From contig NZ_CP009832.1 of assembly GCF_000959525.1 (NCBI RefSeq), positions 3,100,001-3,164,000 of the forward strand: a stretch of DNA of 64,000 nucleotides, in the 5' to 3' direction. Source of the stretch: Burkholderia multivorans ATCC BAA-247 (GTDB lineage: Bacteria; Pseudomonadota; Gammaproteobacteria; Burkholderiales; Burkholderiaceae). The notes beneath the pieces are model-generated. The model made no database searches, was not told the origin of the DNA, and was given only the letters and a program-made list of their open reading frames with translations. Position 1 is the first letter of the stretch; every line of letters starts with the position of its first letter. A program made the position numbers and the translations under genes. This document shows, one piece after another, positions 43,291-51,715 of the stretch.

Positions 43291-44025
43291 TCAGCGTTTC
43301 AGTTCGGCGACGAAGTCGTAGTAGTCGTCGCGGCAATACGTTTCGGTCACTTCGATCGCGCGCTGGTCGGCACCGTAGCCGATACGCGTGATCACGAGCA
43401 GCGCGGCGCCCGGCTTCACGGCCATCCACTTCGCGATCTCGCGCGTCGCGTTGACCGCGCGAAAGTGCTGCAGCGCGCGCACCACGTTCATGCCGCGCGC
43501 TTCGAGGTATTCGTACAGCGACGCGCCGAGCGCGAGCGGATCGGGCACGACCGCGGCCGGCAGCGTCGAATGCTCGACGGCCATCACGATGCCGTCCGCG
43601 CGGCGCAGCCGTTCGAGCCGCGCGACCGTCGCGCCCGGCGCGAGACCGAGATGCGTGAGCTCCGCGCGCGTCGCCGCGCGCAGCCGGCGCTCGAGCCAGA
43701 CCGAATCGGGCATGAAGCCGCGCTGGCGCATCTTCGCGGTGAAGCCGACGAGCCGCGACAGCGGATCGGCGACGCGCGGCGTGATGAAGCTGCCCGCGCC
43801 GCGCGAGCGCCTGATGAGGCCCTGCTCGACCAGCAGCGCGAGCGCACGTCGCGCCGTGATCCGCGAGACGCCGACCGACGCCGACAGCGCGCGCTCCGAC
43901 GGCAGCGCCTCGCCGGCCCGCCAGGTGCCGCCGTGAATCGCGCCGGCCAGCTTGCGGGCGAGCTGCAGATAGAGCGGCGTATCGCTGAGCGGATCGGGCG
44001 CCAGTTCGGACCAGCCGGTTTCCAT
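43291..44025 (-). CDS. nagR: GntR/HutC-family regulator of the nag operon
   Basis: A 244-aa transcription factor. Winged helix-turn-helix at about 20-85 (LPSERALSASVGVSRITARRAL) and a UTRA effector domain from about 95 (LYEYLEARGMNVVRALQHF, PGAALLVITRIGYGADQ). The family includes NagR/DasR-type repressors that bind GlcN-6-P or related sugars. ATG at 44025. It is the first gene after a strong promoter whose -35 is overlapped by a palindrome, so it probably represses its own operon. The effector is inferred from the cluster. Confidence 0.88.
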   Translation of the reverse strand: METGWSELAPDPLSDTPLYLQLARKLAGAIHGGTWRAGEALPSERALSASVGVSRITARRALALLVEQGLIRRSRGAGSFITPRVADPLSRLVGFTAKMRQRGFMPDSVWLERRLRAATRAELTHLGLAPGATVARLERLRRADGIVMAVEHSTLPAAVVPDPLALGASLYEYLEARGMNVVRALQHFRAVNATREIAKWMAVKPGAALLVITRIGYGADQRAIEVTETYCRDDYYDFVAELKR

Positions 44026-44073
44026 GTGCCTCCGGGTGTCGGACGACGACCGCGAGCCGTCGAAAGTGAACGC

Positions 44074-44101
44074 ATTATATAACCACCATAATACCAGTCA
44101 A
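44074..44101 (-). promoter_or_regulatory. Sigma-70 promoter of the nag operon
   Basis: On the minus strand TTGACT (44096-44101), 16-bp spacer, perfect TATAAT (44074-44079). Predicted start about 44067, 42 bases before the nagR ATG. Confidence 0.8.
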
Positions 44102-44113
44102 CGAACTGGTATT
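44090..44113. promoter_or_regulatory. Palindromic operator over the nag promoter
   Basis: AATACCAGT-N6-ACTGGTATT, two perfect 9-bp arms. It covers the -35 hexamer of the nag promoter, so a bound dimer would block polymerase. The likely ligand is NagR. A shorter version of the same arms is at 44284-44302. Confidence 0.75.
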
Positions 44114-44121
44114 AGCGCGTC

Positions 44122-44147
44122 GAAAATCGCCGGGAGCCTTGCCCGGC
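44122..44147 (-). terminator. Possible terminator of the imuA-imuB-dnaE2 operon
   Basis: GCCGGG (44129-44134) and CCCGGC (44142-44147) form a hairpin; on the minus strand ATTTT follows (44123-44127). It lies between dnaE2 and the nag promoter. Confidence 0.5.
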
Positions 44148-44283
44148 AAGCGGTTTAGTTGGCGCAAAGCCTTTGTTTACAACGCGATTCTGGATAGGGA
44201 TTTACCCGGACCGGTCTGCCTGCGCGCGCATTCCGGGGGCTCGAACGACACGTTTAGGCCGCAAGAAACGGGACCAGAATAGA

Positions 44284-44302
44284 ACCAGTTCGCGAAACTG
44301 GT
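44284..44302. promoter_or_regulatory. Second NagR-like half-site pair
   Basis: ACCAGT (44284-44289) and ACTGGT (44297-44302), seven bases apart, followed by AT as in the main operator. It is about 190 bp upstream of the main operator, just past the dnaE2 stop. The remaining sequence in this 319-bp gap (44026-44344) holds no gene. Confidence 0.45.
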
Positions 44303-44344
44303 ATGCACCGGCGACGCGTGCCGGCGGGCGGCCGGCTCGGTGCC

Positions 44345-47300
44345 TCACTGGAACTCGCGCGTCGTCGTGCGCAGGCCGCCGAGCAGCGGAGTGAGGTCCT
44401 CGAAATGCTGCGCGACGAGGTGCCTCACGTCGCTGACGACCTGCCAGACGCCCGACGCGGCGAGCAAGCGCGAATCGAGCGTTTCGCGGCGTTGCCGCGC
44501 GAGCAGCTCGGGGCGCACGATCACGTTCACGCAGCCCGTTTCGTCCTCGAGCGTCATGAACAGCACGCCTTTCGCGGTGCCCGGCATCTGCCGCGCGATC
44601 ACGATGCCGCATGCGCGCGCGAGCCGGCCGTCCGGACGATCGCGCAGCTCGGCCGCGGACGACAGCCGCCGCGCGCGCAGCGCGGGCCGCAGCAGCGCGA
44701 CCGGATGACGGTTCAGCGTGAGGCCGGTCGTGTCGTAGTCGGCGAGAATCTCGTCGGCTTCCGACGGCGCGCCGAGCGCCGGCCGCTCCGCTTCGTCGAT
44801 CGGCGCGGCCGCGAGCAGATCGCGATCCGGCGCCGCGGCGACGGCCTGCCACAATGCGTCGCGGCGGTGGCCGGCGAGCGTCGCAAGCGCGTTCGCGGCA
44901 GCCAGCGCTTCGAGGTCGCGACGCTCGAGCTGGGCGCGGCGCGCGAGCGCATCGACGTTCTCGAACGGGCCGGCCGCGCGCGCGGCTTCGATGCGCCGCG
45001 CGGCGGCCTCGCCGAAGCCGCGCACGAGCGACAGCCCGAGCCGCACCGCGGGATCGCCGTCCGGCGGGGCGGCGCCGGGCAGCGCTTCGAGCGAGGTCTC
45101 CCAGTTGCTTTTCGTCACGTCGACCGGAAACACGGTCACGCCATGACGCCGCGCATCCTGCACGAGTTGCGCGGGCGCATAGAAGCCCATCGGCTGGCTG
45201 TTCAGCAGCGCGGCAACGAAGATCGCCGGTTCGTGGCATTTGAGCCAGCTGCTCGCGTACGCGAGTTTCGCGAAGCTCGCCGCGTGGCTCTCGGGAAAGC
45301 CGTATTCGCCGAAGCCCTTGATCTGCTCGAAGATCTGCTCGGCGAACTCGCGCGTGTATCCGCGCTCGAGCATCCCGTTGACGATCTGGTCGTGATATTT
45401 GCCGAGATCGCCCTTGCGCTTCCAGGCTGCCATCGCGCGCCGCAGCGCATCGGCCTCGTCCGGCGTGAAGCCCGCCGCGACGATCGCGATCTGCATCACC
45501 TGTTCCTGGAAGATCGGCACGCCGAGCGTGCGTTCGAGCACCGCCTTGAGCGCGTCGCTCGGATACGTGACCTCGCCCTCTTCTTCGCCGGCCACGATCC
45601 TGCGCCGCTTCAGATACGGATGCACGGCGCCGCCCTGAATCGGCCCGGGCCGCACGATCGATACCTGGATCACGAGGTCGTAGTATTCGCGCGGCTTCAG
45701 GCGCGGCAGCATCGACATCTGCGCGCGCGACTCGATCTGGAACACGCCGACCGTGTCGGCGCGGCAGATCATGTCGTAGGTGTCGTCGTCGTGGCGCGGA
45801 ATGTGGTCGAACCCGAACGGCTTCCCGTCCGGCTGCAGGCCGCGCCACGCGGTGATCATGTCGAATGCGCGATGCAGCGCCGACAGCATCCCGAGCGCGA
45901 GCACGTCGACCTTCAGCAAGCCGAGCGCTTCGAGATCGTCCTTGTCCCACTGGATCACGCGCCGCCCGTCCATCGCGGCATTCTCGACCGGCACGAGCCG
46001 CGTGAGCTTGCCGCGGCTGATCACGAAACCGCCCGAGTGCTGCGACAGATGGCGCGGAAAATTGAGCAGCCGCGCGGCGAGCTCCGCCCAGGTGCGGATC
46101 AGCGGCGTCGCGGGATCGAGCCCGACCATCTCGAACTGCTGCAGCAGATCGCGGCTGCCGTCGAACCATCGATGCCCTTTCGCGACACGATCGACGAGCA
46201 TCGGATCGACACCGAGCGCCTTGCCGGTTTCGCGCAGCACGCCGCGCGGCCGATAGGTCGAGACGGCCGCCGCGATCGCCGCGCGATGCTTGCCGTATTT
46301 TTCGTAGATGTGCTGAATCACTTCCTCGCGCCGCTGATGCTCGAAGTCGACGTCGATGTCGGGCGGCTCGCCGCGATTCTCGCTGATGAAGCGTTCGAAC
46401 AGCAGCGTGCTCTGCTCGGGATCCACCTCGGTGATGCCGAGGCAATAACAGACGGCCGAATTCGCCGCCGAACCGCGCCCTTGGCACAGGATGTTCCGGC
46501 TGCGCGCGTATTTGACGATGTCGTAGACAGTCAGGAAGAACGGTTCGTAGCTCAGCTTCGCGATCAGATCGAGTTCATACCGGATCTGCTGTTCCACTTT
46601 CTCCGGCACACCCTGCGGATAACGTTCAATCGCGCCGGCCTTGGTCTCCTGTTCCAGATAACTGGTCGGCGTATGTCCGGGAGGCACGATCTCGTCCGGA
46701 TACTCGTAGCGCAGCGTATCGAGTTCGAAATGACACGCATCGAGAATCGCACACGTCTGCGCGATCTCGTCCGCCGAAAACAGCTTCGCGATACGCGCAA
46801 GCGAACGCAGATGCTGCTCCGCATTCGGCGCGAGCGCATAGCCGCACTCGGACACCGGCGTCCCGAGCCGGATCGCCGTCATCACGTCCTGCAGCGGCTT
46901 GCACGAGCGCCGGTGCATCGTCACGTCGCCGAGCGCGACGACGCGCACGCCGCGCCGCGCGCCGGCCGCACGAATCTCGTCGCGCTGCGGGCCGTCCAGC
47001 GCGCGTTGCAGCTGCACGAGCCCGAGCCGCGCACGCTCGCCGAACGTCGCGCGAAACCACGCGACCTGCGCGTCGAGTACATCTGCGCGCACCGGATACA
47101 CGGGCACGAGAATCGCAAAACAGTCGGGCATCCCGCGCAGGTGCGCGAATTCCTCGGGCGGCCTCGACAGCATGCGCGGCGTCAGCTTGTACGTGCCTTT
47201 CGGCGCGGCCATCCGTCGCCATGAAATCAGCTCGGACAGGTTGCCGTAGCCTTCGCGATTCTGCGCGAGCAGCACGAGCCCGAATGCGCCGGGCCCCGGG

Positions 47301-47560
47301 TCGTGACCGGGCGGAGCCTCATCCGGCGTGACCTCGAAGTACGAACCGATGATCAGCGGCAAGCCGGCGGCCCGCGCCGCGACATGCATCCGCGGTGCGC
47401 CCGCGAGCGAGCATTCGTCGGTGATCGCGATGCCGCGATAGCGGAGCTTCACGGCGCGCGCGACCAGCTCCTCCGCATGCGATGCGCCATGCAGGAACGA
47501 AAAGTTCGAACGGCAGAACAACTCCGCATAAGCGGGCAGCAACCGGGATTCCGCAACCAT
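44345..47560 (-). CDS. dnaE2: Error-prone DNA polymerase DnaE2 (ImuC)
   Basis: Alpha-subunit-type C-family polymerase for SOS-induced translesion synthesis. Length 1071 aa, shorter than DnaE1 as usual. The N-terminal PHP domain starts AELFCRSNFSFLHGASHAEEL (split) with AITDECSLAGAPR. Polymerase motifs GRGSAANSAVCYCLGITEVDP and PPDIDVDFEHQRREEV (catalytic Asp triad DIDVDFE) are intact, and an OB domain lies near the C-terminus (VNVIVRPELLARQRR). ATG at 47560, six bp after imuB. It acts with ImuA and ImuB, encoded just upstream under a LexA box. Confidence 0.96.
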   Translation of the reverse strand: MVAESRLLPAYAELFCRSNFSFLHGASHAEELVARAVKLRYRGIAITDECSLAGAPRMHVAARAAGLPLIIGSYFEVTPDEAPPGHDPGPGAFGLVLLAQNREGYGNLSELISWRRMAAPKGTYKLTPRMLSRPPEEFAHLRGMPDCFAILVPVYPVRADVLDAQVAWFRATFGERARLGLVQLQRALDGPQRDEIRAAGARRGVRVVALGDVTMHRRSCKPLQDVMTAIRLGTPVSECGYALAPNAEQHLRSLARIAKLFSADEIAQTCAILDACHFELDTLRYEYPDEIVPPGHTPTSYLEQETKAGAIERYPQGVPEKVEQQIRYELDLIAKLSYEPFFLTVYDIVKYARSRNILCQGRGSAANSAVCYCLGITEVDPEQSTLLFERFISENRGEPPDIDVDFEHQRREEVIQHIYEKYGKHRAAIAAAVSTYRPRGVLRETGKALGVDPMLVDRVAKGHRWFDGSRDLLQQFEMVGLDPATPLIRTWAELAARLLNFPRHLSQHSGGFVISRGKLTRLVPVENAAMDGRRVIQWDKDDLEALGLLKVDVLALGMLSALHRAFDMITAWRGLQPDGKPFGFDHIPRHDDDTYDMICRADTVGVFQIESRAQMSMLPRLKPREYYDLVIQVSIVRPGPIQGGAVHPYLKRRRIVAGEEEGEVTYPSDALKAVLERTLGVPIFQEQVMQIAIVAAGFTPDEADALRRAMAAWKRKGDLGKYHDQIVNGMLERGYTREFAEQIFEQIKGFGEYGFPESHAASFAKLAYASSWLKCHEPAIFVAALLNSQPMGFYAPAQLVQDARRHGVTVFPVDVTKSNWETSLEALPGAAPPDGDPAVRLGLSLVRGFGEAAARRIEAARAAGPFENVDALARRAQLERRDLEALAAANALATLAGHRRDALWQAVAAAPDRDLLAAAPIDEAERPALGAPSEADEILADYDTTGLTLNRHPVALLRPALRARRLSSAAELRDRPDGRLARACGIVIARQMPGTAKGVLFMTLEDETGCVNVIVRPELLARQRRETLDSRLLAASGVWQVVSDVRHLVAQHFEDLTPLLGGLRTTTREFQ

Positions 47561-47566
47561 CGCCGC

Positions 47567-49054
47567 TCACCCGAACAGGCCGTGCAGAAACCAGTGCGGG
47601 TCTGCCTGACTGCTCATTCGTTCCCTGAATATCCAGTAGCACGCGCCCTCTTCGTCTTGCGCCACGTAGTAATCGCGCGCGATCGTTTGACCGTCGAACC
47701 ACCCTGCCTCGATCCGCTCGGGCGACGACATCGGCCTGAGCGGCGTATGGAACACCGGCCGGTTCTCGCGCATCAGCAGCGGCAACGGCTCGGGCAGCAG
47801 CCATACGGGACGCGGCGGCACCGCCGGCGGCGCGCCCGGCGGCTTGCCGGCCTGCGCATCGAGCGGCAGCCAGCGATTCGCGGCTTCGGGCCGATGATCG
47901 GCCACCGGCGCCGCGCACAGCACGTTCTCGGCGCCGAGCCGCGCGACCAGCAGTTCGAGCAGCCGCGCGCGCGTCTCCTTCGTGCCGCCCGGCTCGGGAA
48001 ACAGATCGTCGGCCGGCGGCGCGACCGATTCGACGCGCGTGGCCTTCAGGCGCACCGCGATCACCGCGGCCGGCAATTCGACGCGCGCAAGCCGTTCGCC
48101 GAGCAGCCGCATGAAATGCGCTTCGTCGCGCACGGGCGCGGCGAACGCGAGTTCGAGCGACGTGGGCGGCACGGCCTGGCGGCCGCGCTCGTGCTCGAGA
48201 TCGAACGTCATCGCAGCCAGCGACAACTGCCGCGCGGCGAGCCAGCCGCACAACTGCACGACGAGACGCCGCGCGACGAACAGCACGGCTTCCGCATAGT
48301 CGACGCGCTCCGCCAATTCGAGCCGCACGTCGAACACCGGCGGCACCGCCATCCATGCCAGCGGCTCGACCGCCTCGCCATAGGCGCGATCGAGCGCGGC
48401 CAGCAGCGCCGGCCCGCAACGGCGCTGCAGCCCCTTGCGCGGCAGCCCGCGCAGATCGGCGAGCGTGCGGCAGCCGAGGCCGTCGAACCAGCCGGCATAC
48501 GGACGCGCGTCGGGCAGCAGCACGCAGGGCAGCGCGTCGAGCGCGCGAACGAGCGATGCGCGGCGCGCGACGCGGCGCCGGCTGCGCATACGGGCCGACG
48601 CGCGCGCAAGCAGCCACGCGCCGCCGGCGGTCGGCGCGGCGGACATGCGTGCCGCATAGCCGAGCGCCGCGAGCGTCGCGCGCACTTGCCGGCACAGCGA
48701 CGGCAAGCCGCCGAACAGGCGCAGGCTCGGACCGACGTCGACGACGAGCGTCGCTTCGTCGGCCAGTGCGACGTTCGGCGAAAAGCGCAGCAGCGCGAGC
48801 GCGACCGCGCGCAGCGCATCGGCTTCGCGCGCGGGATCGCGTTCGACGAGCTGCGTGTCGGGTGCGAGCGTCAGCACGCCGCCGCGCTTCATGCCCGCGC
48901 GCACGCCCTGCCGCCGCGCGGCCGCATCGGCGATCAGCACGACGCCCTGCTCGAGCACCGCGCAGCCGGCGCCGCCCGCATCGCCGTCAGACGGCGGCGC
49001 GGCGCACACGTCGAGCGGCAGGCGCGGCAGATGGATGCCGAGCAAGACGCGCAT
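47567..49054 (-). CDS. imuB: ImuB, inactive Y-family polymerase-like adaptor
   Basis: Hub of the ImuABC mutasome, linking DnaE2 and the beta clamp. Length 495 aa with a Y-family fold (LGIHLPRLPLDV at the N-terminus, TLVVDVGPSLRLFGG where active enzymes have a catalytic carboxylate pair, and a helix-hairpin-helix region TLADLRGLPRKGLQRR). The acidic active-site residues appear reduced, consistent with known inactive ImuB proteins. ATG at 49054 lies inside imuA: the genes overlap by 68 bases. The beta-clamp motif was not pinned down. Confidence 0.92.
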   Translation of the reverse strand: MRVLLGIHLPRLPLDVCAAPPSDGDAGGAGCAVLEQGVVLIADAAARRQGVRAGMKRGGVLTLAPDTQLVERDPAREADALRAVALALLRFSPNVALADEATLVVDVGPSLRLFGGLPSLCRQVRATLAALGYAARMSAAPTAGGAWLLARASARMRSRRRVARRASLVRALDALPCVLLPDARPYAGWFDGLGCRTLADLRGLPRKGLQRRCGPALLAALDRAYGEAVEPLAWMAVPPVFDVRLELAERVDYAEAVLFVARRLVVQLCGWLAARQLSLAAMTFDLEHERGRQAVPPTSLELAFAAPVRDEAHFMRLLGERLARVELPAAVIAVRLKATRVESVAPPADDLFPEPGGTKETRARLLELLVARLGAENVLCAAPVADHRPEAANRWLPLDAQAGKPPGAPPAVPPRPVWLLPEPLPLLMRENRPVFHTPLRPMSSPERIEAGWFDGQTIARDYYVAQDEEGACYWIFRERMSSQADPHWFLHGLFG

Positions 49055-49697
49055 AGCGGCTCTCCACGATGGGCGACGGCAGGTCGAGTTCGAGCGGCTC
49101 GCTGCGCGCGGGCCCGCGGCGCTTCACGATGTCGAGCGACACGCCGCCCGGCGCCGGATACAGCGCGACGCGCAGCACCGCAGGCGACGGCTGCCGCGCG
49201 GCCGACAGCGGGCGCAGCATCACGAACAGCGTGTCGCCGGTGCGCGCGGCCGCGAGATGCAGACGCCGCAGCGCGTCGGGCCGCGCATCCTGCCATAGCA
49301 GCAGCGCGCCGCAGCAGCCGGTCTTGAGCGCCTGCTCGGCGGCCCACAACGCATCGATGCGGCTGCCGGCGCGCAGCCACAGCAGCGACTCCGGCGGCAA
49401 GCCGAGCGCGGCGAGCGCGGCCGCATGCGGCCATTGCGGCGGCGCGACGAGCGCGAGCGGCCGCCGCGCGCTGACGGTGCGCGCGAGCGCGGGCGCGAGC
49501 AGCCGCATCTCGCCGCAGCCCGGCTGCGCGGCCAGCAGCTCGATCAGCCCGCCGACCGGCCAGCCGCCGCCCGGCAGTTCGGCGGACAGCGGCGCGAAGC
49601 CCGTGTCGATCGTGCGCGGACCGCCGCGCGCGAGCTGCGAGCCGCGCCAGAGCGACGGATGAAGGGATTCGGGGGACAGGGATGAAGCGGACATCAT
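48987..49697 (-). CDS. imuA: ImuA, RecA/SulA-like mutasome protein
   Basis: First gene of the SOS mutasome operon. Length 236 aa, a RecA-related fold with a degenerate nucleotide-binding loop (GGLIELLAAQPGCGEMRLL in place of Walker A). It is expected to regulate ImuB/DnaE2 access. The second Met codon follows immediately (49694), so the exact start is open. No Shine-Dalgarno sequence is apparent; the LexA box ends 11 bases upstream. The C-terminus is Arg/Ala-rich where it overlaps imuB. Confidence 0.9.
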   Translation of the reverse strand: MMSASSLSPESLHPSLWRGSQLARGGPRTIDTGFAPLSAELPGGGWPVGGLIELLAAQPGCGEMRLLAPALARTVSARRPLALVAPPQWPHAAALAALGLPPESLLWLRAGSRIDALWAAEQALKTGCCGALLLWQDARPDALRRLHLAAARTGDTLFVMLRPLSAARQPSPAVLRVALYPAPGGVSLDIVKRRGPARSEPLELDLPSPIVESRYARLARHPSAAPAARRVRRAAV

Positions 49698-49708
49698 GCG
49701 ACTCGATG

Positions 49709-49724
49709 CTGTATGGATATACAG
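49709..49724. promoter_or_regulatory. LexA (SOS) box of imuA-imuB-dnaE2
   Basis: CTGTATGGATATACAG, the full CTGT-N8-ACAG consensus with AT-rich centre, flanked by TA on its right. A TATACT on the minus strand just upstream (about 49723-49728) could be the -10, so bound LexA would cover the start site. Confidence 0.93.
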
Positions 49725-49820
49725 TATAGAGGATCGCGTTGGGCGCTGTCAGGCCTCAACAAAAAGGGTCATGCAGATTGCCGGAGCCGCCCCCAGGCGG
49801 CTATGCGCCCGCAAACGACG

Positions 49821-49868
49821 CGGGCCGCCGCGGCGACGCGCACGCTGCGCGCCAGCCGCGGCGGCCCG
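49821..49868 (-). terminator. Large hairpin after the ABC transporter operon
   Basis: A perfect 14-bp stem, CGGGCCGCCGCGGC (49821-49834) and GCCGCGGCGGCCCG (49855-49868), 17 bp beyond the ATPase stop. A smaller stem AGCCGCC/GGCGGCT (49785-49802) follows, then TTTTT further downstream on the minus strand. Confidence 0.65.
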
Positions 49869-49885
49869 ATCGGCCGAGCGGGCGC

Positions 49886-50680
49886 TCAGCTCAGCAGCAG
49901 CGCGTCGTCGTCGAGCTGCTCGTGCCGCACCTTCTCGAACATCTGCAGCAGATCCGGCACGTCGAGCCCGCGACGCGCGTCGCCCGACACGTCGAGCACG
50001 ACCTGCCCCTGATGCAGCATCACCGTGCGATCGCCGTAATCGAGCGCCTGCCGCATGCTGTGCGTGACCATCATCGTCGTCAGCTTGCTGTCGGCGACGA
50101 TGCGCGCGGTCAACTCCAGCACGAACGCGGCCGTTTTCGGATCGAGCGCGGCCGTGTGCTCGTCGAGCAGCAGGATCCGCGACGGCCGCAGCGACGCCAT
50201 CAGCAGGCTCACCGCCTGACGCTGGCCGCCCGACAGCAGCCCGATCCGGTCGGTCAGCCGGTTCTCGAGGCCGAGATTCAGCAGGCGCAGCTTGTCGCGG
50301 AACAGCTCGCGCGACGGACGATCGAGCGCCGCGCGAAACCCGCGCCGCGCGCCGCGCGCCATCGCGAGCGCCATGTTCTCCTCGATCGTCAGCGCCTCGC
50401 AGGTGCCGGCCATCGGATCCTGGAACACGCGCGCGACGAGATGCGCACGGTCCCATGCGGGCTGGCGCGTGACGTCCGTGCCGTCGATCGCGATGCGGCC
50501 CGAATCGACGCGCTGGTCGCCGCTGATCGCATTCAGGAACGTCGACTTGCCGGCGCCGTTCGAACCGATCACCGCGACGAACTGGCCGTCGGGAATCTCG
50601 AGCGACAGCCCGCGCAGCGCGCGCGTCTCGATCGGCGTGCCGGGATTGAACGTGAGTTTGAGGTCTTGTGCGGACAGCAT
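49886..50680 (-). CDS. ABC transporter ATP-binding protein (TrpX-type importer)
   Basis: Cytoplasmic ATPase of the importer with the two genes upstream. Length 264 aa. Walker A GSNGAGKST (about 38-46), signature LSGGQRQ, Walker B ILLLDEHTAALDP and H-loop VTHSM. ATG at 50680, one base beyond the permease stop. Related systems transport small organic or aromatic substrates; no substrate-specific clue is seen here. Confidence 0.93.
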   Translation of the reverse strand: MLSAQDLKLTFNPGTPIETRALRGLSLEIPDGQFVAVIGSNGAGKSTFLNAISGDQRVDSGRIAIDGTDVTRQPAWDRAHLVARVFQDPMAGTCEALTIEENMALAMARGARRGFRAALDRPSRELFRDKLRLLNLGLENRLTDRIGLLSGGQRQAVSLLMASLRPSRILLLDEHTAALDPKTAAFVLELTARIVADSKLTTMMVTHSMRQALDYGDRTVMLHQGQVVLDVSGDARRGLDVPDLLQMFEKVRHEQLDDDALLLS

Positions 50681-50681
50681 G

Positions 50682-51578
50682 TCATGCCCCTCCGTTCTTG
50701 CGCGCGAACAGCTTCTTGCGCGTCGCCGGCAGCACCAGCGCGATCGTGACGAGCGCAGCCGTCACGAGGTTCAGGTCCTGCGCCTTCAGGCCGATGAATT
50801 CGCTGTTCAGCGCGAGCGCGATGAAGAAGCGATAGACGATCGCGCCGAGCACGACCGCGAGCGTCGTCAGCACGAGCCGGCGCGCGGGCAGCAGCGTCTC
50901 GCCGATGATCACCGCCGCGAGCCCGATCACGATCGTGCCGATCCCCATCGAGATGTCGGCGCCGCCCTGCGTCTGCGCGAACAGCGCGCCGGCGAGCGCG
51001 ACGAGCGCGTTCGACAGCGCCATCCCGGCGAGCGTCGCACGGCCCGTCGCGATGCCTTGCGCGCGCGCCATCCGCGGATTCGCGCCGGTCGCGCGCATCG
51101 CGAGACCGAGCTGCGACGAGAAGAACCAGTCGAGGCCGAGCTTCGCGACCACGACGACGAGCGCGAGCAGCGCCGGACGCAGCACGTAGTCGGGCAGCCA
51201 GTCGGGCTGCAGCACCGTGAAGACGGTCGGCTCGGTGATCAGCGGCACGTTCGGACGGCCCATGATCCGCAGGTTCACCGAATAGAGCGCGATCATCATC
51301 AGGATGCTGGCGAGCAGATCCATGATCTTCAGGCGCACGTTGAGCCAGCCCGTCACGAACCCGGCGAGTGCGCCCGCGACGATCGCGAGACAGGTCGACG
51401 TGAACGGGTCGTAGCCGGCGGAGATCAGCGTCGCGGCGACCGCGCCGCCGAGCGGAAAGCTGCCGTCGACGGTCAGGTCGGGGAAGTTGAGGATGCGAAA
51501 CGAGATCAGCACCCCGAGGGCGACGAGACTGAAGATCAGGCCGATCTCCAGCGCACCCAGAAACGAGAACAGAGACAT
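50682..51578 (-). CDS. ABC transporter permease (branched-chain/ribose-type family)
   Basis: Inner-membrane permease, 298 aa with about eight to nine hydrophobic segments. NFPDLTVDGSFPLGGAVAA (about 31-49) is typical of the BPD_transp_2 permeases paired with ABC_sub_bind proteins. The cytoplasmic coupling loop reads GLAMRATGANPRMARAQGI. ATG at 51578. It is preceded by a 137-bp gap filled with GC-rich stem-loops and followed directly by the ATPase gene. Confidence 0.92.
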   Translation of the reverse strand: MSLFSFLGALEIGLIFSLVALGVLISFRILNFPDLTVDGSFPLGGAVAATLISAGYDPFTSTCLAIVAGALAGFVTGWLNVRLKIMDLLASILMMIALYSVNLRIMGRPNVPLITEPTVFTVLQPDWLPDYVLRPALLALVVVVAKLGLDWFFSSQLGLAMRATGANPRMARAQGIATGRATLAGMALSNALVALAGALFAQTQGGADISMGIGTIVIGLAAVIIGETLLPARRLVLTTLAVVLGAIVYRFFIALALNSEFIGLKAQDLNLVTAALVTIALVLPATRKKLFARKNGGA

Positions 51579-51598
51579 GATGGAAAATCCTGTTGCCT

Positions 51599-51654
51599 CC
51601 CGGCCGCGCGTGTGCGGCCGGGCCAAGCGAACGAGCGGCCCCGGTGGGGGCCGC
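51599..51654 (-). other. Stem-loop cluster between binding-protein and permease genes
   Basis: Two perfect GC-rich stems: CCCGGCCGC/GCGGCCGGG (51599-51607, 51614-51622) and GCGGCCCC/GGGGCCGC (51635-51642, 51647-51654). Structures in this position in ABC operons often allow more binding protein than permease to be made; that role is inferred here. Confidence 0.6.
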
Positions 51655-51715
51655 CCGTCCGGCGGTGTCGAGCAGGCCCCGATCGGGCCTTCGGGCGCAG
51701 CCGGCAGGCTGCGGC

